Of a stretch of DNA of 64,000 nt, positions 21,522 through 30,266 are shown piece after piece. The notes beneath the pieces were generated by a model. That model was not told the origin of the DNA. It was given only the letters and a program-made list of their open reading frames with translations, and searched no databases. The position numbers and the translations under genes were made by a program. Numbering within the stretch: position 1 is the first letter of the stretch; every line of letters begins with the position of its first letter. The DNA is from CAMAVH01 sp046297835 (lineage in GTDB: Bacteria > Pseudomonadota > Alphaproteobacteria > SMXQ01). The DNA lies in the NCBI GenBank assembly GCA_046297835.1, contig JBKBHI010000007.1, forward strand, positions 1-64,000. Direction: 5' to 3'.

Positions 21522-23477
21522 TCAGGCGCGCCGCGCCGAATGCAGGGCCTGCTGGATGGTGTGGGCGAGGTCCTGTTCGCTGAACGGTTTGGCCAATTTC
21601 AGGATCTTGCGGTCCGCGCCGGGGGACAGTTCGCCATAGCCGGTGGCGAGGATGATCGGCAGGCCGGGCCATTCCCGCCTCACGGTTTCAGCGAGCTGAA
21701 CGCCGGTCATCTGCGGCATCGCCTGATCGGTGACGAGCAGATCGATGCCTTGAACATCGCGCATGGCGGCTTCGCGCATGATGCCGAGGGCTTCGGGCGC
21801 CGAGGCGGCTTGCAGCACGGTGTGGCCGAGCTCTTCGAGCATCTCGACCGTGTTCATCAGGACCAGCGCGTCGTCGTCGACCGCCATGACGACGAGCGGC
21901 CGCGCGGCGCTCTCGGCGGCACCCGTCTCGGCGGAAGCGGCGGCGACTGCCGGCGCGGTAGCCGTCGGCAGCCAAAGCTCGGCGACGGTGCCTTCGCCCT
22001 TGCGGCTTTTCAGCACGAGCCGGCCGCCCGATTGCTCGGCGAGGCCGTGGACCATGGGCAGTCCGAGGCCGGTCCCCTTGCCGACGCCTTTCGTGGTGAA
22101 GAACGGCTCGACGGCGTGGGCCAGCGTGTCGGCGTCCATGCCTTCGCCGCTGTCGGCGACGCTGAGGCGGACGTAAAGGCCGGGCGGCAGGCCGGTGGTG
22201 TGGCCCGCCGCCACGGCTTCGGCTTCCGCCGCGACGCGCAACTCGCCGCCCTGCGGCATGGCGTCGCGCGCGTTCAGCGCGAGATTGAGCAGCGCCATCT
22301 CGAGCTGGTTGGCGTCGGCCAGCACCTCCGGCAGGGCCGGGGCGAAGCCGGTCTTGACGAGAATCTGCGGCCCGAGCGAGCGTTGCAGCAGATCGGTCAT
22401 GCCCTCGACCAGTTCGGCGATGACGATCGGCTTGAGGTCGAGCTGCTGGCGGCGCGCGAAGGCGAGCATGCGCTGGGTCAGCGCCGCGCCGCGCTTGGCG
22501 GCTTGGGTCGCGTTCTCGAGCAGAGGCGTGACGCGCGGATCGTCGGGTATGCGCTTGCGCGCCAGCTCCAGGCTGCCGAGCACCGCCATCAGCAGGTTGT
22601 TGAAGTCGTGCGCGACGCCGCCGGTGAGCTGGCCGATGGCGTCCATCTTCTGCGATTGGAACAGCGCTTCGCGCGCCTGCTCGAGCTCCTGCTGCGCCTT
22701 CAGCCGCTCGCTGACGTCGCGCGTGATCTTGGCGAATCCGATGTGCTTGCCGTCGCGGTAAATCGGGTCGATCACGACATGGGCCCAGAAGCGCGTGCCG
22801 TCCTTGCGCACGCGCCAGCCTTCGCGCTCGATACGTCCCTCGGCCAGCGCCACCCTGAGGGCGCGTACCGGCTCTCCCGCGGCGCGCTCCTCCTCGGTGT
22901 AGAAGGTCGAGAAATGGCGGCCGACGATCTCCTGCGGCGCGTAGCCCTTGATGCGTTCCGCGCCGGCGTTCCAGTTCGTCACCAACCCTTCGGGGCTGAG
23001 GAAGTAGATGGCGTAATCGGTGACGCCCTGCACCAGGATGCGGAATTGCTCCTCGCTGCGGCGCAGCGCTTCGTCCTGCATCTTGCGGTCGCTCAGGTCG
23101 CGGGTGATTTTCGCGAAGCCGAGGTGTGCGCCGTCCGGCGCGCGGATCGGATCGATCACCACATGCGTCCAGAAGCGCGTGCCGTCCTTGCGCAGCCGCC
23201 AGCCTTCGCTTTCGAACTTGCCCTCGCGCAGGCTGGTTTCGAGCGCGCGCTGCGGCAGGCCGGCGGCGCGGTCCTCGGGCGTGTAGAATTGCGAGAAATG
23301 CTGGCCGATGATTTCGGCGGCCGTGTAGCCCTTGAAGCGCTGCGCGCCGGAATTCCAGCTCGTCACCAGCCCTTGCGGGTCGAGCATGTAGACGGCGTAG
23401 TCGCGGATCGCCTCGACGAGCAGACGGTAACGGTTCTCGTCCGTCACCGCGAGGCTGCGGCTGGCATTGGGCTCCAT
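21522..23477 (-). CDS. PAS-PAS hybrid histidine kinase with C-terminal receiver
   Basis: The 651-residue soluble kinase has two similar PAS domains (about 14-130 and 143-258; both carry 'W...GA.R.KGY...EI.G.HFS.FYT.E.RAAG' and RKDGTRFW.HVVIDPI), then HisKA with His290 in GGVAHDFNN, an HATPase domain (N and G boxes around 'LNLALNARDAM' and GKGTGLGLPMVHGL) and a receiver whose phospho-acceptor is Asp584 in LLVTDQAMPQMTG. No transmembrane segment is seen, so it senses a cytoplasmic signal. The two PAS domains look like an internal duplication. No output regulator is adjacent. It is divergent from the TcuA-like gene. Confidence 0.9.
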   Translation of the reverse strand: MEPNASRSLAVTDENRYRLLVEAIRDYAVYMLDPQGLVTSWNSGAQRFKGYTAAEIIGQHFSQFYTPEDRAAGLPQRALETSLREGKFESEGWRLRKDGTRFWTHVVIDPIRAPDGAHLGFAKITRDLSDRKMQDEALRRSEEQFRILVQGVTDYAIYFLSPEGLVTNWNAGAERIKGYAPQEIVGRHFSTFYTEEERAAGEPVRALRVALAEGRIEREGWRVRKDGTRFWAHVVIDPIYRDGKHIGFAKITRDVSERLKAQQELEQAREALFQSQKMDAIGQLTGGVAHDFNNLLMAVLGSLELARKRIPDDPRVTPLLENATQAAKRGAALTQRMLAFARRQQLDLKPIVIAELVEGMTDLLQRSLGPQILVKTGFAPALPEVLADANQLEMALLNLALNARDAMPQGGELRVAAEAEAVAAGHTTGLPPGLYVRLSVADSGEGMDADTLAHAVEPFFTTKGVGKGTGLGLPMVHGLAEQSGGRLVLKSRKGEGTVAELWLPTATAPAVAAASAETGAAESAARPLVVMAVDDDALVLMNTVEMLEELGHTVLQAASAPEALGIMREAAMRDVQGIDLLVTDQAMPQMTGVQLAETVRREWPGLPIILATGYGELSPGADRKILKLAKPFSEQDLAHTIQQALHSARRA

Positions 23478-23828
23478 GGGGTCTCTAGTATTTCTGTCTG
23501 CGACGGGAACGTTCGCTCAGCCGATTGGGGGAAGCGGCTCGGGCAAAACGTAGTCATAACGCGGTCATAGTGCGAAAGTTCAATGGCGGCACGGCCGATG
23601 TCAGGACGCGTGCGTCATTTGTCTTATATATAAATGCCTTAGAGAGGCAAGCGCGCGCCCATTGCAGCCGCCGAGCGGCTTTTATGGTGGCGCGCTTTCG
23701 TCCGTGCTCCATAATCTTTCCTGCAAAGACCGTCGGCGCATGCCGGACGGCCAATAACGAGCGGGCGCAGCCCGCCGCATCAGGGGAGGACAGGCCACGG
23801 CGCGCGTCGCGCGTCCGGCCATGCGCAT
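23478..23828. other. 351-base divergent spacer between kinase and TcuA-like gene
   Basis: There is no convincing gene here. It holds an A/T-rich patch CTTATATATAAATG at 23623-23636, a probable promoter core, followed by a small hairpin (GCCTTAGAGAGGC). A GGGGAGGA sequence lies about 40 bases before the TcuA-like ATG, too far to be its ribosome site. Confidence 0.5.
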
Positions 23829-25349
23829 ATGCGAAAAGAGACATGCGACGTCATCGTCATCGGCGCGGGCAGCGCCGCCTTCGAGGCCGCAGTGGCGGCG
23901 CGCCAGGCCGGCGCGGAGCGGGTGGCGATGCTGGAAAAGGCGCCGGAAGAATTTTCCGGCGGCAACGCCCGGTTTTCCCATACGGGCTTCCGCTTCGTCG
24001 TCAGCGGAGTCGATGAGATCGCCGAATTCCTGCCGGGGCTGGACCCGGCCGTTCGCGCGAGCATGGTCGTCGCGCCCTACGGCCGCGAGGATTTCCTGGC
24101 GGACCTCAACCGCGTGACGCAAAGCCGCATCGATCCGGTGCTCGCGGCCTATCTCGTCGACCGTTCGAACGCCGCCGTCCATTGGATGCTGGAGACCGGC
24201 ATCAAATGGGTGCCCGAGAAAGCGGTGACGGTCGACGGCAAGCGCTATTTCGAGCCGGGCAAGGTCATCCAGCCGATCGGCGGCGGCCGCGGCCAGCTCG
24301 CGCAATGGCGCAAGATCGCCGACGCGCTCGGGATCGACATCCGCTTCCGCTCCAAGGTGACGGGCTTCCTCGGCGACCACCGGCGCGTCGAGGGCGTGCG
24401 GGTGACGACGCCCGACGAAATCTACGAATTGACGGCGGGGGCGGTGATCGCCTGCAGCGGCGGCTTCCAGGCCAATCCGGAAATGCGGGCGCGCTATCTC
24501 GGCCAGAACACCGATTTCGTCAAGGTGCGCGGCAGCCGCTACAACACCGGCGAAGTGCTGCGGATGATGCTCGACCTAGGCGTCAAGGCGGCGGGCCATT
24601 GGCAGGGCGCGCACGCTTCGCCGATCGACAGCGCCGCGCCGGCGATCGAGACGCCGATCGCGCACGACGGCCTCGGCAACACCATGAACCGTTACGACTA
24701 CACCTTCGGCATCACGGTGAACGAGCAAGGCCTGCGCTTCTACGACGAGGGCGAGTCCTACCACACCTACACTTACGCCAAGACGGGCCGGGCCATCCTC
24801 GCCCAGCCGGGCGGCATCGCCTATCAGATCTACGACCGCACCGGCATCGAGCTGTTCAGGCACGGCCCGGATTACGCGGCGACGCACGAGGAAGCGGCGA
24901 CCATCGGCGAGCTGGCCAAGAAGATCGGCGTCGTTCCTCAAGTGCTTGAGCGCACCGTGGGGGAGTTCAACGCCGCCGTCGATCCGTCGACGCCGTTCAA
25001 TCCGCGCAAGCTCGACGGCAAGGGCACCCGCGGCCTGACGCCGGCCAAATCCAACTGGGCGACGCCGATCGAGCGCGGCCCGTTCCGCGCCTATCCCGTC
25101 ACTTGCGGGATCACTTTCACCTTCGGCGGCGTCGCGGTGAACACCGAGGCGCAGGCGCTCAATACGGAAGGCGACCCGATCGCCGGCCTCTACGCCTCCG
25201 GCGACGTGATCGGACTGTTCTTCCACAACTACCCGTCCTGCACGGGGCAGACGCGCAATGTCGTGTTCAGCCTGACGGCGGGGCGCAACGCCGCCGCGCA
25301 AAGGGGCACGGCCGCGCCTCGGCCCGCGCGCCAGCCGGCGACGGCCTGA
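23829..25349 (+). CDS. FAD-dependent dehydrogenase, tricarballylate dehydrogenase (TcuA)-like
   Basis: The 506-residue flavoprotein starts with a dinucleotide-binding fold (CDVIVIGAGSAAFEAAVAARQAGAERVAMLEKAPEE) and ends with the FAD-binding GLYASGDVIGLFFHNYPSCTGQTRN. It belongs to the fumarate reductase/succinate dehydrogenase flavoprotein family (FAD_binding_2). The 'GGNARFSHTGFR' region matches TcuA-type tricarballylate dehydrogenases, which oxidise a tricarboxylate to aconitate. A 3-ketosteroid dehydrogenase-like role is less likely. No TcuB electron carrier is adjacent. A VOC protein and receptor 5 follow on the same strand (33- and 67-base gaps), consistent with uptake and oxidation of one carboxylate. 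Confidence 0.75.
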   Translation: MRKETCDVIVIGAGSAAFEAAVAARQAGAERVAMLEKAPEEFSGGNARFSHTGFRFVVSGVDEIAEFLPGLDPAVRASMVVAPYGREDFLADLNRVTQSRIDPVLAAYLVDRSNAAVHWMLETGIKWVPEKAVTVDGKRYFEPGKVIQPIGGGRGQLAQWRKIADALGIDIRFRSKVTGFLGDHRRVEGVRVTTPDEIYELTAGAVIACSGGFQANPEMRARYLGQNTDFVKVRGSRYNTGEVLRMMLDLGVKAAGHWQGAHASPIDSAAPAIETPIAHDGLGNTMNRYDYTFGITVNEQGLRFYDEGESYHTYTYAKTGRAILAQPGGIAYQIYDRTGIELFRHGPDYAATHEEAATIGELAKKIGVVPQVLERTVGEFNAAVDPSTPFNPRKLDGKGTRGLTPAKSNWATPIERGPFRAYPVTCGITFTFGGVAVNTEAQALNTEGDPIAGLYASGDVIGLFFHNYPSCTGQTRNVVFSLTAGRNAAAQRGTAAPRPARQPATA

Positions 25350-25382
25350 TCTTTTCAACGACTGCAATCACAGGAGAGAGCG

Positions 25383-25787
25383 ATGGAAATCCGGCATATG
25401 GCGATCATCTCGATGAATCCCGAGAAGCTCGCCGAGTTCTATATGGACGTTTTCGAGCTGAAGCTGCTGCATAAAAGCCCCGGCGGCGGCGTATTCCTCA
25501 CCGACGGCTACATGAATCTCGCCTTGCTGCCGAATAAAGCCGAAGGCAAGTCCAACGGCCTCAACCATTTCGGCTTCAAGATCGACGACCACGAAAAGGT
25601 GCGCGCCAAGCTCGCCAAATGGTCGGGCAAGGGCCCGAACCCGCGCCCCGAAGACAGGCCCTATGCGGAGCTGCGCGCGACCGATCCGGAAGGCAACACT
25701 TTCGATCTGTCGGTGATGGGCTTCCAGAAGGTCGAGCTCGCGGGCGAGAAGCGCCGCAAGGAAACGAAAGAGAAGCAGGACGCCTGA
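25383..25787 (+). CDS. VOC-superfamily protein (glyoxalase/dioxygenase fold)
   Basis: The 134-residue protein has paired beta-alpha-beta-beta-beta units: 'IRHMAIISMNPEKLAEFYMDVFELKLL' and 'GLNHFGFKIDDHEKVRAKLAKW...ATDPEGNTFDLSVMGF'. Likely metal ligands are the His near residue 5, His in LNHFGF and Glu or Asp near the end. Substrates of the superfamily vary widely. The position between the dehydrogenase and receptor 5 suggests an isomerase or lyase step in that pathway. AGGAG lies six bases before the ATG. Confidence 0.75.
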   Translation: MEIRHMAIISMNPEKLAEFYMDVFELKLLHKSPGGGVFLTDGYMNLALLPNKAEGKSNGLNHFGFKIDDHEKVRAKLAKWSGKGPNPRPEDRPYAELRATDPEGNTFDLSVMGFQKVELAGEKRRKETKEKQDA

Positions 25788-25854
25788 CGCGTCCGTCAAT
25801 CGAAAGAAAACGCGCCCCGGGCGGCGAACGTCCGGGGCAATTCAGGGAGGCGAT

Positions 25855-26865
25855 ATGAGCAAGGCATTCTTCGGCTTGCTGGCGGCGGGTTGCGTCGCGG
25901 CAGGCGCGGCGCAGGCGCAGTCGGTCGAGCAGTTCTACAAGGACAAGCAGATCCGCATGATCGTGTCGGCCGACGCGGGCACCGACTACGACATCTGGGC
26001 GCGCATGATCACGCGCTACATGAACCAGCATATTCCGGGCAAACCGACGTTCGTGACGCAGAACATGCCGGGCGGCGGCCAGATCACCGCGACCAACCAT
26101 CTGTTCAACGTCGCGGCGCGCGACGGCTCGGTCATCGGCATGATCGGCCGCAACTTGCCGAACCAAGCGCTGGCCAAGCATCCCAGCGTGAAATTCGATC
26201 CGGTGAAGTTCAACTGGCTCGGCAGCCCGGAGCTGACCAACCGCGTCTGCGTCGCGCTCGATTCGTCCGGCGTGAAGACCGGCGAGGACATCATGAACAA
26301 GGAGCTGATCGTCGGCGGCGCCGGGGCCGGCACGGCGGTCAGCATGACTCCGACGCTGCTGAAGAACATGCTCGGCATGAAGTTCAAGCTCGTCGAGGGC
26401 TACAAGAGCGCCGGCGACGTGATCCTGGCGATGGAGCGCGGCGAGGTCCAGGGTATCTGCCAGACGATCACCGCCGTCGAGAAGTCCCGTCCGGGCTGGA
26501 TGGCGCAGGGCAAGCTGCGCGTCCTGTTCAACATGGAGCGCGATCCTGTGCCCGACGTCGCCGCCCCGACGATCTATAAATTCGTCAAGACGGACGAGCA
26601 GAGGCAGCTGCTCGGCCTGTTCTCGACCAGCGTCGAGCTCGGCCGCCCGGTCGTCGCGCCGCCGGAGGTGCCGAAGGATCGCGTCGCCGCCTTGCGCAAC
26701 GCGTTCGACGCCACGATGAAGGATAAGGGCTTCCTCGCCGAGGCGAAGGCGCTCGATCTGGAGATCAATCCGCGCACGGGCGCGGAGCTGGATCAGATGG
26801 TGGCGGACCTGATGCGCACGCCGCCGGAGCTTTCGGAGAAGCTGACCGAAATGCTGACTCGCTGA
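25855..26865 (+). CDS. TctC/Bug-family solute receptor 5
   Basis: The 336-residue precursor has a short signal (GLLAAGCVAAGAAQAQ) and the loops FYKDKQIRMIVSADAGTDYDIWARMI and FVTQNMPGGGQITATNHLF. It ends the three-gene group after the TcuA-like enzyme and the VOC protein, so its ligand may be that enzyme's substrate. A 7-base hairpin (GCCCCGG/CCGGGGC) sits just before its ribosome site CAGGGAGG. That hairpin may adjust its expression relative to the upstream genes. Confidence 0.85.
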   Translation: MSKAFFGLLAAGCVAAGAAQAQSVEQFYKDKQIRMIVSADAGTDYDIWARMITRYMNQHIPGKPTFVTQNMPGGGQITATNHLFNVAARDGSVIGMIGRNLPNQALAKHPSVKFDPVKFNWLGSPELTNRVCVALDSSGVKTGEDIMNKELIVGGAGAGTAVSMTPTLLKNMLGMKFKLVEGYKSAGDVILAMERGEVQGICQTITAVEKSRPGWMAQGKLRVLFNMERDPVPDVAAPTIYKFVKTDEQRQLLGLFSTSVELGRPVVAPPEVPKDRVAALRNAFDATMKDKGFLAEAKALDLEINPRTGAELDQMVADLMRTPPELSEKLTEMLTR

Positions 26866-26871
26866 AGCCGG

Positions 26872-26899
26872 GCCGGCTCCGCCTCGCGGCGGAGCCGGC
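26872..26899. terminator. bidirectional hairpin between receptor 5 and ATP-grasp gene
   Basis: A perfect 12-base stem (GCCGGCTCCGCC and complement, loop TCGC) fills the 38-base convergent gap. Confidence 0.7.
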
Positions 26900-26903
26900 T
26901 TCG

Positions 26904-27929
26904 CTATGCGCCTTTCGCCGCCTGACGCTTGATCGCGAGGCCGAGCAGTTGCTGCAGCAGGTCGGCATAAGCGATCCCTTGATGCAGCGCCGATTGGGCG
27001 AATTCCTGGCTCTCGGCGATCTCGGGGTTGGGATTGGCTTCGAGGAAATAGGGCACGCCCTCCGGCGACAGCCGGAAGTCGATGCGAGCATAGCCGTCCA
27101 GCTCAAGAATGCGGCAAATGCGCTTGGCCGTGCGGATCAGCAACGCCTGCACATCCTCGCCGAGATCGTCGGCGGGCCCCTGCATGATCAGGCGCTTTTC
27201 CTGGTAGTCCGGATCGTGCTTCACGCGCTCGGTGGCGATCGGCCGCTGGCCCTTGGCGAGGTTGTCGAAGCGCAATTCCCAGATCGGCATGGCCTTGAGG
27301 CGCTGGTTGCCCATGACGCCGACATATAGCTCGCGCCCTTCGATATATTGCTCGGCGATGGCGTCGCTGCCGATGCGCTCGTGAATCAGCCGGACGCGCT
27401 CGGCCAGCTTCTCGTCGCTATCGACGACGGACGCCTGGGCGATGCCGACCGACGCGTCCTGGCTGACGCTTTTGACGATCAGCGGCAATTTCAGCTTCGC
27501 CGGGCGCTTGACCGCGTGGCCTTTCCGGAAGACCGCGAACTGCGGCGCCGGTATGCGGTGGTAGTTGAGCAGCTTCTTCGACAGGTCTTTACCGCGCGCC
27601 AACATCATGCCGCGCGGGTTGCAGCCGGTGTAGGGAATGCGCAGCAGCTCGAGATAGCTGGCGACGTTCTGGTCGTAGGCGGTATCGCCGTGGAACTCTT
27701 CGAGAAGGTTGAAGACCGCGTGCGGCTTCCACTCCTCGATGGCGTCGCGGATCGGCTTGAGCTCTTCCTGCACGCCGAGCGGGCGCACCTCATGGCCGGC
27801 TTTGCGCAGCGTGCTGACCACGTCGTATTCGGTCTTCCAGACGTAGCTTTCCTGCTCGCTGTAGCCCTTGATCGAGTCCGGGGGGACGAGGTCCGGATGC
27901 ATCAGCACCAGGATTCGGAGCCGCTTCAT
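26904..27929 (-). CDS. ATP-grasp ligase (D-Ala-D-Ala ligase-like)
   Basis: The 341-residue protein has the three ATP-grasp parts: an N-terminal pre-grasp domain (LRILVLMHPDLVPPDSI), the central nucleotide-binding region (KLPLIVKSVSQDASVGIAQASVV...IAEQYIEGRELYVGVMGN) and the metal-binding end (GYARIDFRLSPEGVPYFLEANPNPEI, with Asp, Glu and Asn ligands). It would form an amide or peptide bond by acyl phosphate chemistry. It is unlikely to be the cell-wall Ddl, because the context is a metallopeptidase and not mur/fts genes. The ATG overlaps the upstream stop as ATGA, so it is made together with the metallopeptidase. Another in-frame ATG four codons earlier is possible. Confidence 0.85.
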   Translation of the reverse strand: MKRLRILVLMHPDLVPPDSIKGYSEQESYVWKTEYDVVSTLRKAGHEVRPLGVQEELKPIRDAIEEWKPHAVFNLLEEFHGDTAYDQNVASYLELLRIPYTGCNPRGMMLARGKDLSKKLLNYHRIPAPQFAVFRKGHAVKRPAKLKLPLIVKSVSQDASVGIAQASVVDSDEKLAERVRLIHERIGSDAIAEQYIEGRELYVGVMGNQRLKAMPIWELRFDNLAKGQRPIATERVKHDPDYQEKRLIMQGPADDLGEDVQALLIRTAKRICRILELDGYARIDFRLSPEGVPYFLEANPNPEIAESQEFAQSALHQGIAYADLLQQLLGLAIKRQAAKGA

Positions 27930-28954
27930 AGTGCGTACCATTGCCTCCGCGACGGCCTGTAAAGCGCGTGCACCGTCTGGGCCGTCACCATGACCGTGAG
28001 ATCGTCGAGCAGCTTCGTCGGCGGGCCGGGCGCGCGCAGATTCATCTCCCGGCAGCGGACCATCATATCGTCGAGAATCGAATCGAGGGTTAACTGGTAT
28101 TCGCCGGTCCATTTCGACACCAGCGGGCGGATGTCGGCGCGGTGCTCGCGGATGAAGCTGGAGGCCGCTTTGGCGCGGGCGTGGCGCGGCGAGTTGGAGA
28201 ACAGCCGCAGCAGGTCCTTGTCGTAGGCTTTCGACGGGTCGAGCAGATAGGTCGCCTGCTTCTTCTCGTAATGTTCGGCCAGGGTGCGCGAAATCGAGCT
28301 GGCCGGATCGACGCGCAGCCGGTTGCGCAGCTTGGGCCGTTCCTGGGCGACCTCGGCCATCAGGCCATCGACATATTCGAGCTTCTTCAGCGCGCCCCAG
28401 CCGGCATAGCGCTTGCGCCAGCCCGAGCGCGGCTTGAGCCAGACGGCGAAGGTCTCGGCGAAATCTTCGTCGGGATGGCTCTGGGCGTACCACAGGCGCA
28501 AATTCTCGACGTAGTTCTTGCTCGCGGGGTTCGGCTTGTAATAGCTCGGGTAGCGCTTCGACGAGGAGCCGAAGATCTTTTGCCACTGGCGGCGGCGATG
28601 CAGCTGATACGCGGTGCGGATGGCGTGGCCGGCTTCGTGCCGCAGAATCTGCATGCACTCGGCGTGGGTTCCGCCCTCCACGTCGATGATCTTCTTGCGC
28701 TCGAGGCGCATCAGCCGCGGATGGGCGAGATAGAAGGGGAAGGCGATGCCCGGCGTCGTGTCCGGGCTGAACCATTCGTCGGAAATCCAGGCGTGCGGCT
28801 TGAAGCGGCCGAGGCCGCGTTCGGCCAGCTCGTCGTGCAGCTCGTGCAGGCAATCTTCAAGCCAGGTGCCCTCGACACTGACTTTCAGGTCCTTGATACG
28901 CAATTGCAGCAGTTGGCTGTCGGGCAGTTTGGCCCAGGCGAAGCGGCGCGCCAT
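27926..28954 (-). CDS. putative zinc metallopeptidase paired with ATP-grasp ligase
   Basis: The 342-residue protein has a gluzincin-like site: HEAGH (H-E-x-x-H) near residue 110 and DEDFAETFAVW about 50 residues later, giving a third Glu ligand. The rest is rich in basic and aromatic residues, with no signal peptide or membrane segment. This matches the uncharacterised 'putative zinc-binding metallopeptidase' family. The start was set at MARRFAWAK, where conservation-like sequence begins. It is translationally coupled (ATGA) to the ATP-grasp gene, so making and trimming of a peptide bond by one system is likely, although the substrate is unknown. Confidence 0.7.
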   Translation of the reverse strand: MARRFAWAKLPDSQLLQLRIKDLKVSVEGTWLEDCLHELHDELAERGLGRFKPHAWISDEWFSPDTTPGIAFPFYLAHPRLMRLERKKIIDVEGGTHAECMQILRHEAGHAIRTAYQLHRRRQWQKIFGSSSKRYPSYYKPNPASKNYVENLRLWYAQSHPDEDFAETFAVWLKPRSGWRKRYAGWGALKKLEYVDGLMAEVAQERPKLRNRLRVDPASSISRTLAEHYEKKQATYLLDPSKAYDKDLLRLFSNSPRHARAKAASSFIREHRADIRPLVSKWTGEYQLTLDSILDDMMVRCREMNLRAPGPPTKLLDDLTVMVTAQTVHALYRPSRRQWYAL

Positions 28955-29020
28955 GTGGTTCGTGCGACCTGCGGCTGAAAAGAACGCTGCTCGCAAATTA
29001 GCCGCCGCGCCGCGCCCCGA

Positions 29021-29064
29021 CAAACGAAAAGGCGACAAACGAAAAGGGCGCGCAAACGAAAAGG
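29021..29064. repeat. three copies of CAAACGAAAAGG
   Basis: The 12-mer starts at 29021, 29036 and 29053. The last copy runs into the terminator stem. Read on the minus strand, the copies give CTTTTCG T-rich runs after the hairpin, so they may serve as extended termination signal. Confidence 0.6.
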
Positions 29065-29086
29065 GCGCGGATCGCTCCGCGCCCTT
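29061..29086 (-). terminator. terminator after receptor 6
   Basis: An 11-base stem (AAGGGCGCGGA and complement) is followed on the minus strand by TTTTCGTTTG. It is 24 bases past the receptor stop. Confidence 0.8.
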
Positions 29087-29109
29087 GGTCCCTTGCGGCT
29101 CGCTGCCCC

Positions 29110-30177
29110 TCAACCGCGATTGGGCAGGACGGCCTTGACCTTGTCCTTGATGTCCTGCGGCGCGCCCATCACCTCGCCGATCAAGGCTTGCAGCGTCTCG
29201 CCGTTCATCGGGTTGATCTCGGCGCCGATCTTGTTGGCGTCGGCGACGAACTCGGGGTCGACCAGCGTCTGGTCGAACGCCTTGCGTAGCGCGGTCAGGC
29301 GCTCGGCCGGCACGCCCGGCGTGGTGCCGATGGGACGGCCGACCGCGAGGGCCTTGGAGATGAAGCCGAGCACGGCCTTGTCCTCCGCGCTCGTGCCGAA
29401 ATCGCTGAGCAGCGGCACGTCGGGCAGATCCGGCTCCTTGCGCACGCCGACCTGGACGAGAACGTGGATCAGCTTGTCCTTGATGAAATGCGGCGAGGCC
29501 GACATCAGCGCCGAATAAGGGTTGCTGCCGAATCCGTTCACTTCGCCGCGCTCCATCGCCAGCTTGACCTCGCTGCCGCTCTTGTAGCCGTCGATGATCT
29601 TGAACTTGGTGCCGAGGATGCGATTGTAGACCTGCGGAATCCACGAGGAGGTGTCGCCGGCGCCGGTCGCGCCCAACGTGATCTCGGTCTTTTTGGCCTC
29701 CTCCATCGTCTTGGCCGGCGCGTTGTGCCAGACGTAGGTCAGCACGTTGGAATCGCCGATGTTGCCGATCCAGCCGAAGGTGCGCAGATCGGCCTTGAAG
29801 GTCGGCGTCAGGCCGAGCGCCTGGTCCATCGGCAGGGCCTGGCCGACCATGGTGATGTGCGTGCCGTCCTTCGGCGCGATCTCGCCCATGTAATTGGCCG
29901 ACGTGATGCCGCCGGCGCCCGGCATGTTCTGCGGCAGCATGGTCGGCTGGCCGGGGATGTGCTTGACGATATGGCGCGCGAGCAGGCGGGAATAGGTGTC
30001 GAAGCCGCCGCCCGGCGCGGAGCGGATGACGAATTTCATCTGCTTGCCCTTGTAGAACGCCTCGACCGAGTCTTGCGCGGCGGCGTCGCGGGCGGCCATC
30101 AGGCTGCCGGCGGCGAGCGCGGCGACGGCCAGCAGGGACAGGCGGGCGGTTTTGGCGACGGGGCTATTCTCGGTCAC
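29110..30177 (-). CDS. TctC/Bug-family solute receptor 6
   Basis: The 355-residue precursor starts at GTG with AGGAGACC upstream and has a signal peptide ending AARDAAAQ. The mature loops are FYKGKQMKFVIRSAPGGGFDTYSRLL and MLPQNMPGAGGITSANYM. It is a close paralogue of receptor 7: long stretches such as GEIAPKDGTH, LGLTP.FKADLRTF.WIGN.GDSN and AVGRPIGTTPGVP.ER are shared. Both lie on the same strand on either side of the bicupin, so a duplication around that gene is likely. It ends the unit with a strong terminator. Confidence 0.87.
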   Translation of the reverse strand: MTENSPVAKTARLSLLAVAALAAGSLMAARDAAAQDSVEAFYKGKQMKFVIRSAPGGGFDTYSRLLARHIVKHIPGQPTMLPQNMPGAGGITSANYMGEIAPKDGTHITMVGQALPMDQALGLTPTFKADLRTFGWIGNIGDSNVLTYVWHNAPAKTMEEAKKTEITLGATGAGDTSSWIPQVYNRILGTKFKIIDGYKSGSEVKLAMERGEVNGFGSNPYSALMSASPHFIKDKLIHVLVQVGVRKEPDLPDVPLLSDFGTSAEDKAVLGFISKALAVGRPIGTTPGVPAERLTALRKAFDQTLVDPEFVADANKIGAEINPMNGETLQALIGEVMGAPQDIKDKVKAVLPNRG

Positions 30178-30266
30178 GGAAGGTCTCCTATGGCGGCGGA
30201 CGCGGGGCGTCCGGTGGGAAAGGGACGGTCTGGCTAAGCCAGGTCATGCAGGGCGCATGCCACGTT

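Noticed and set aside
21540..23570. A 676-codon plus-strand frame opposite the hybrid kinase
   Set aside because: Same shadow composition; the kinase on the other strand has all catalytic motifs.
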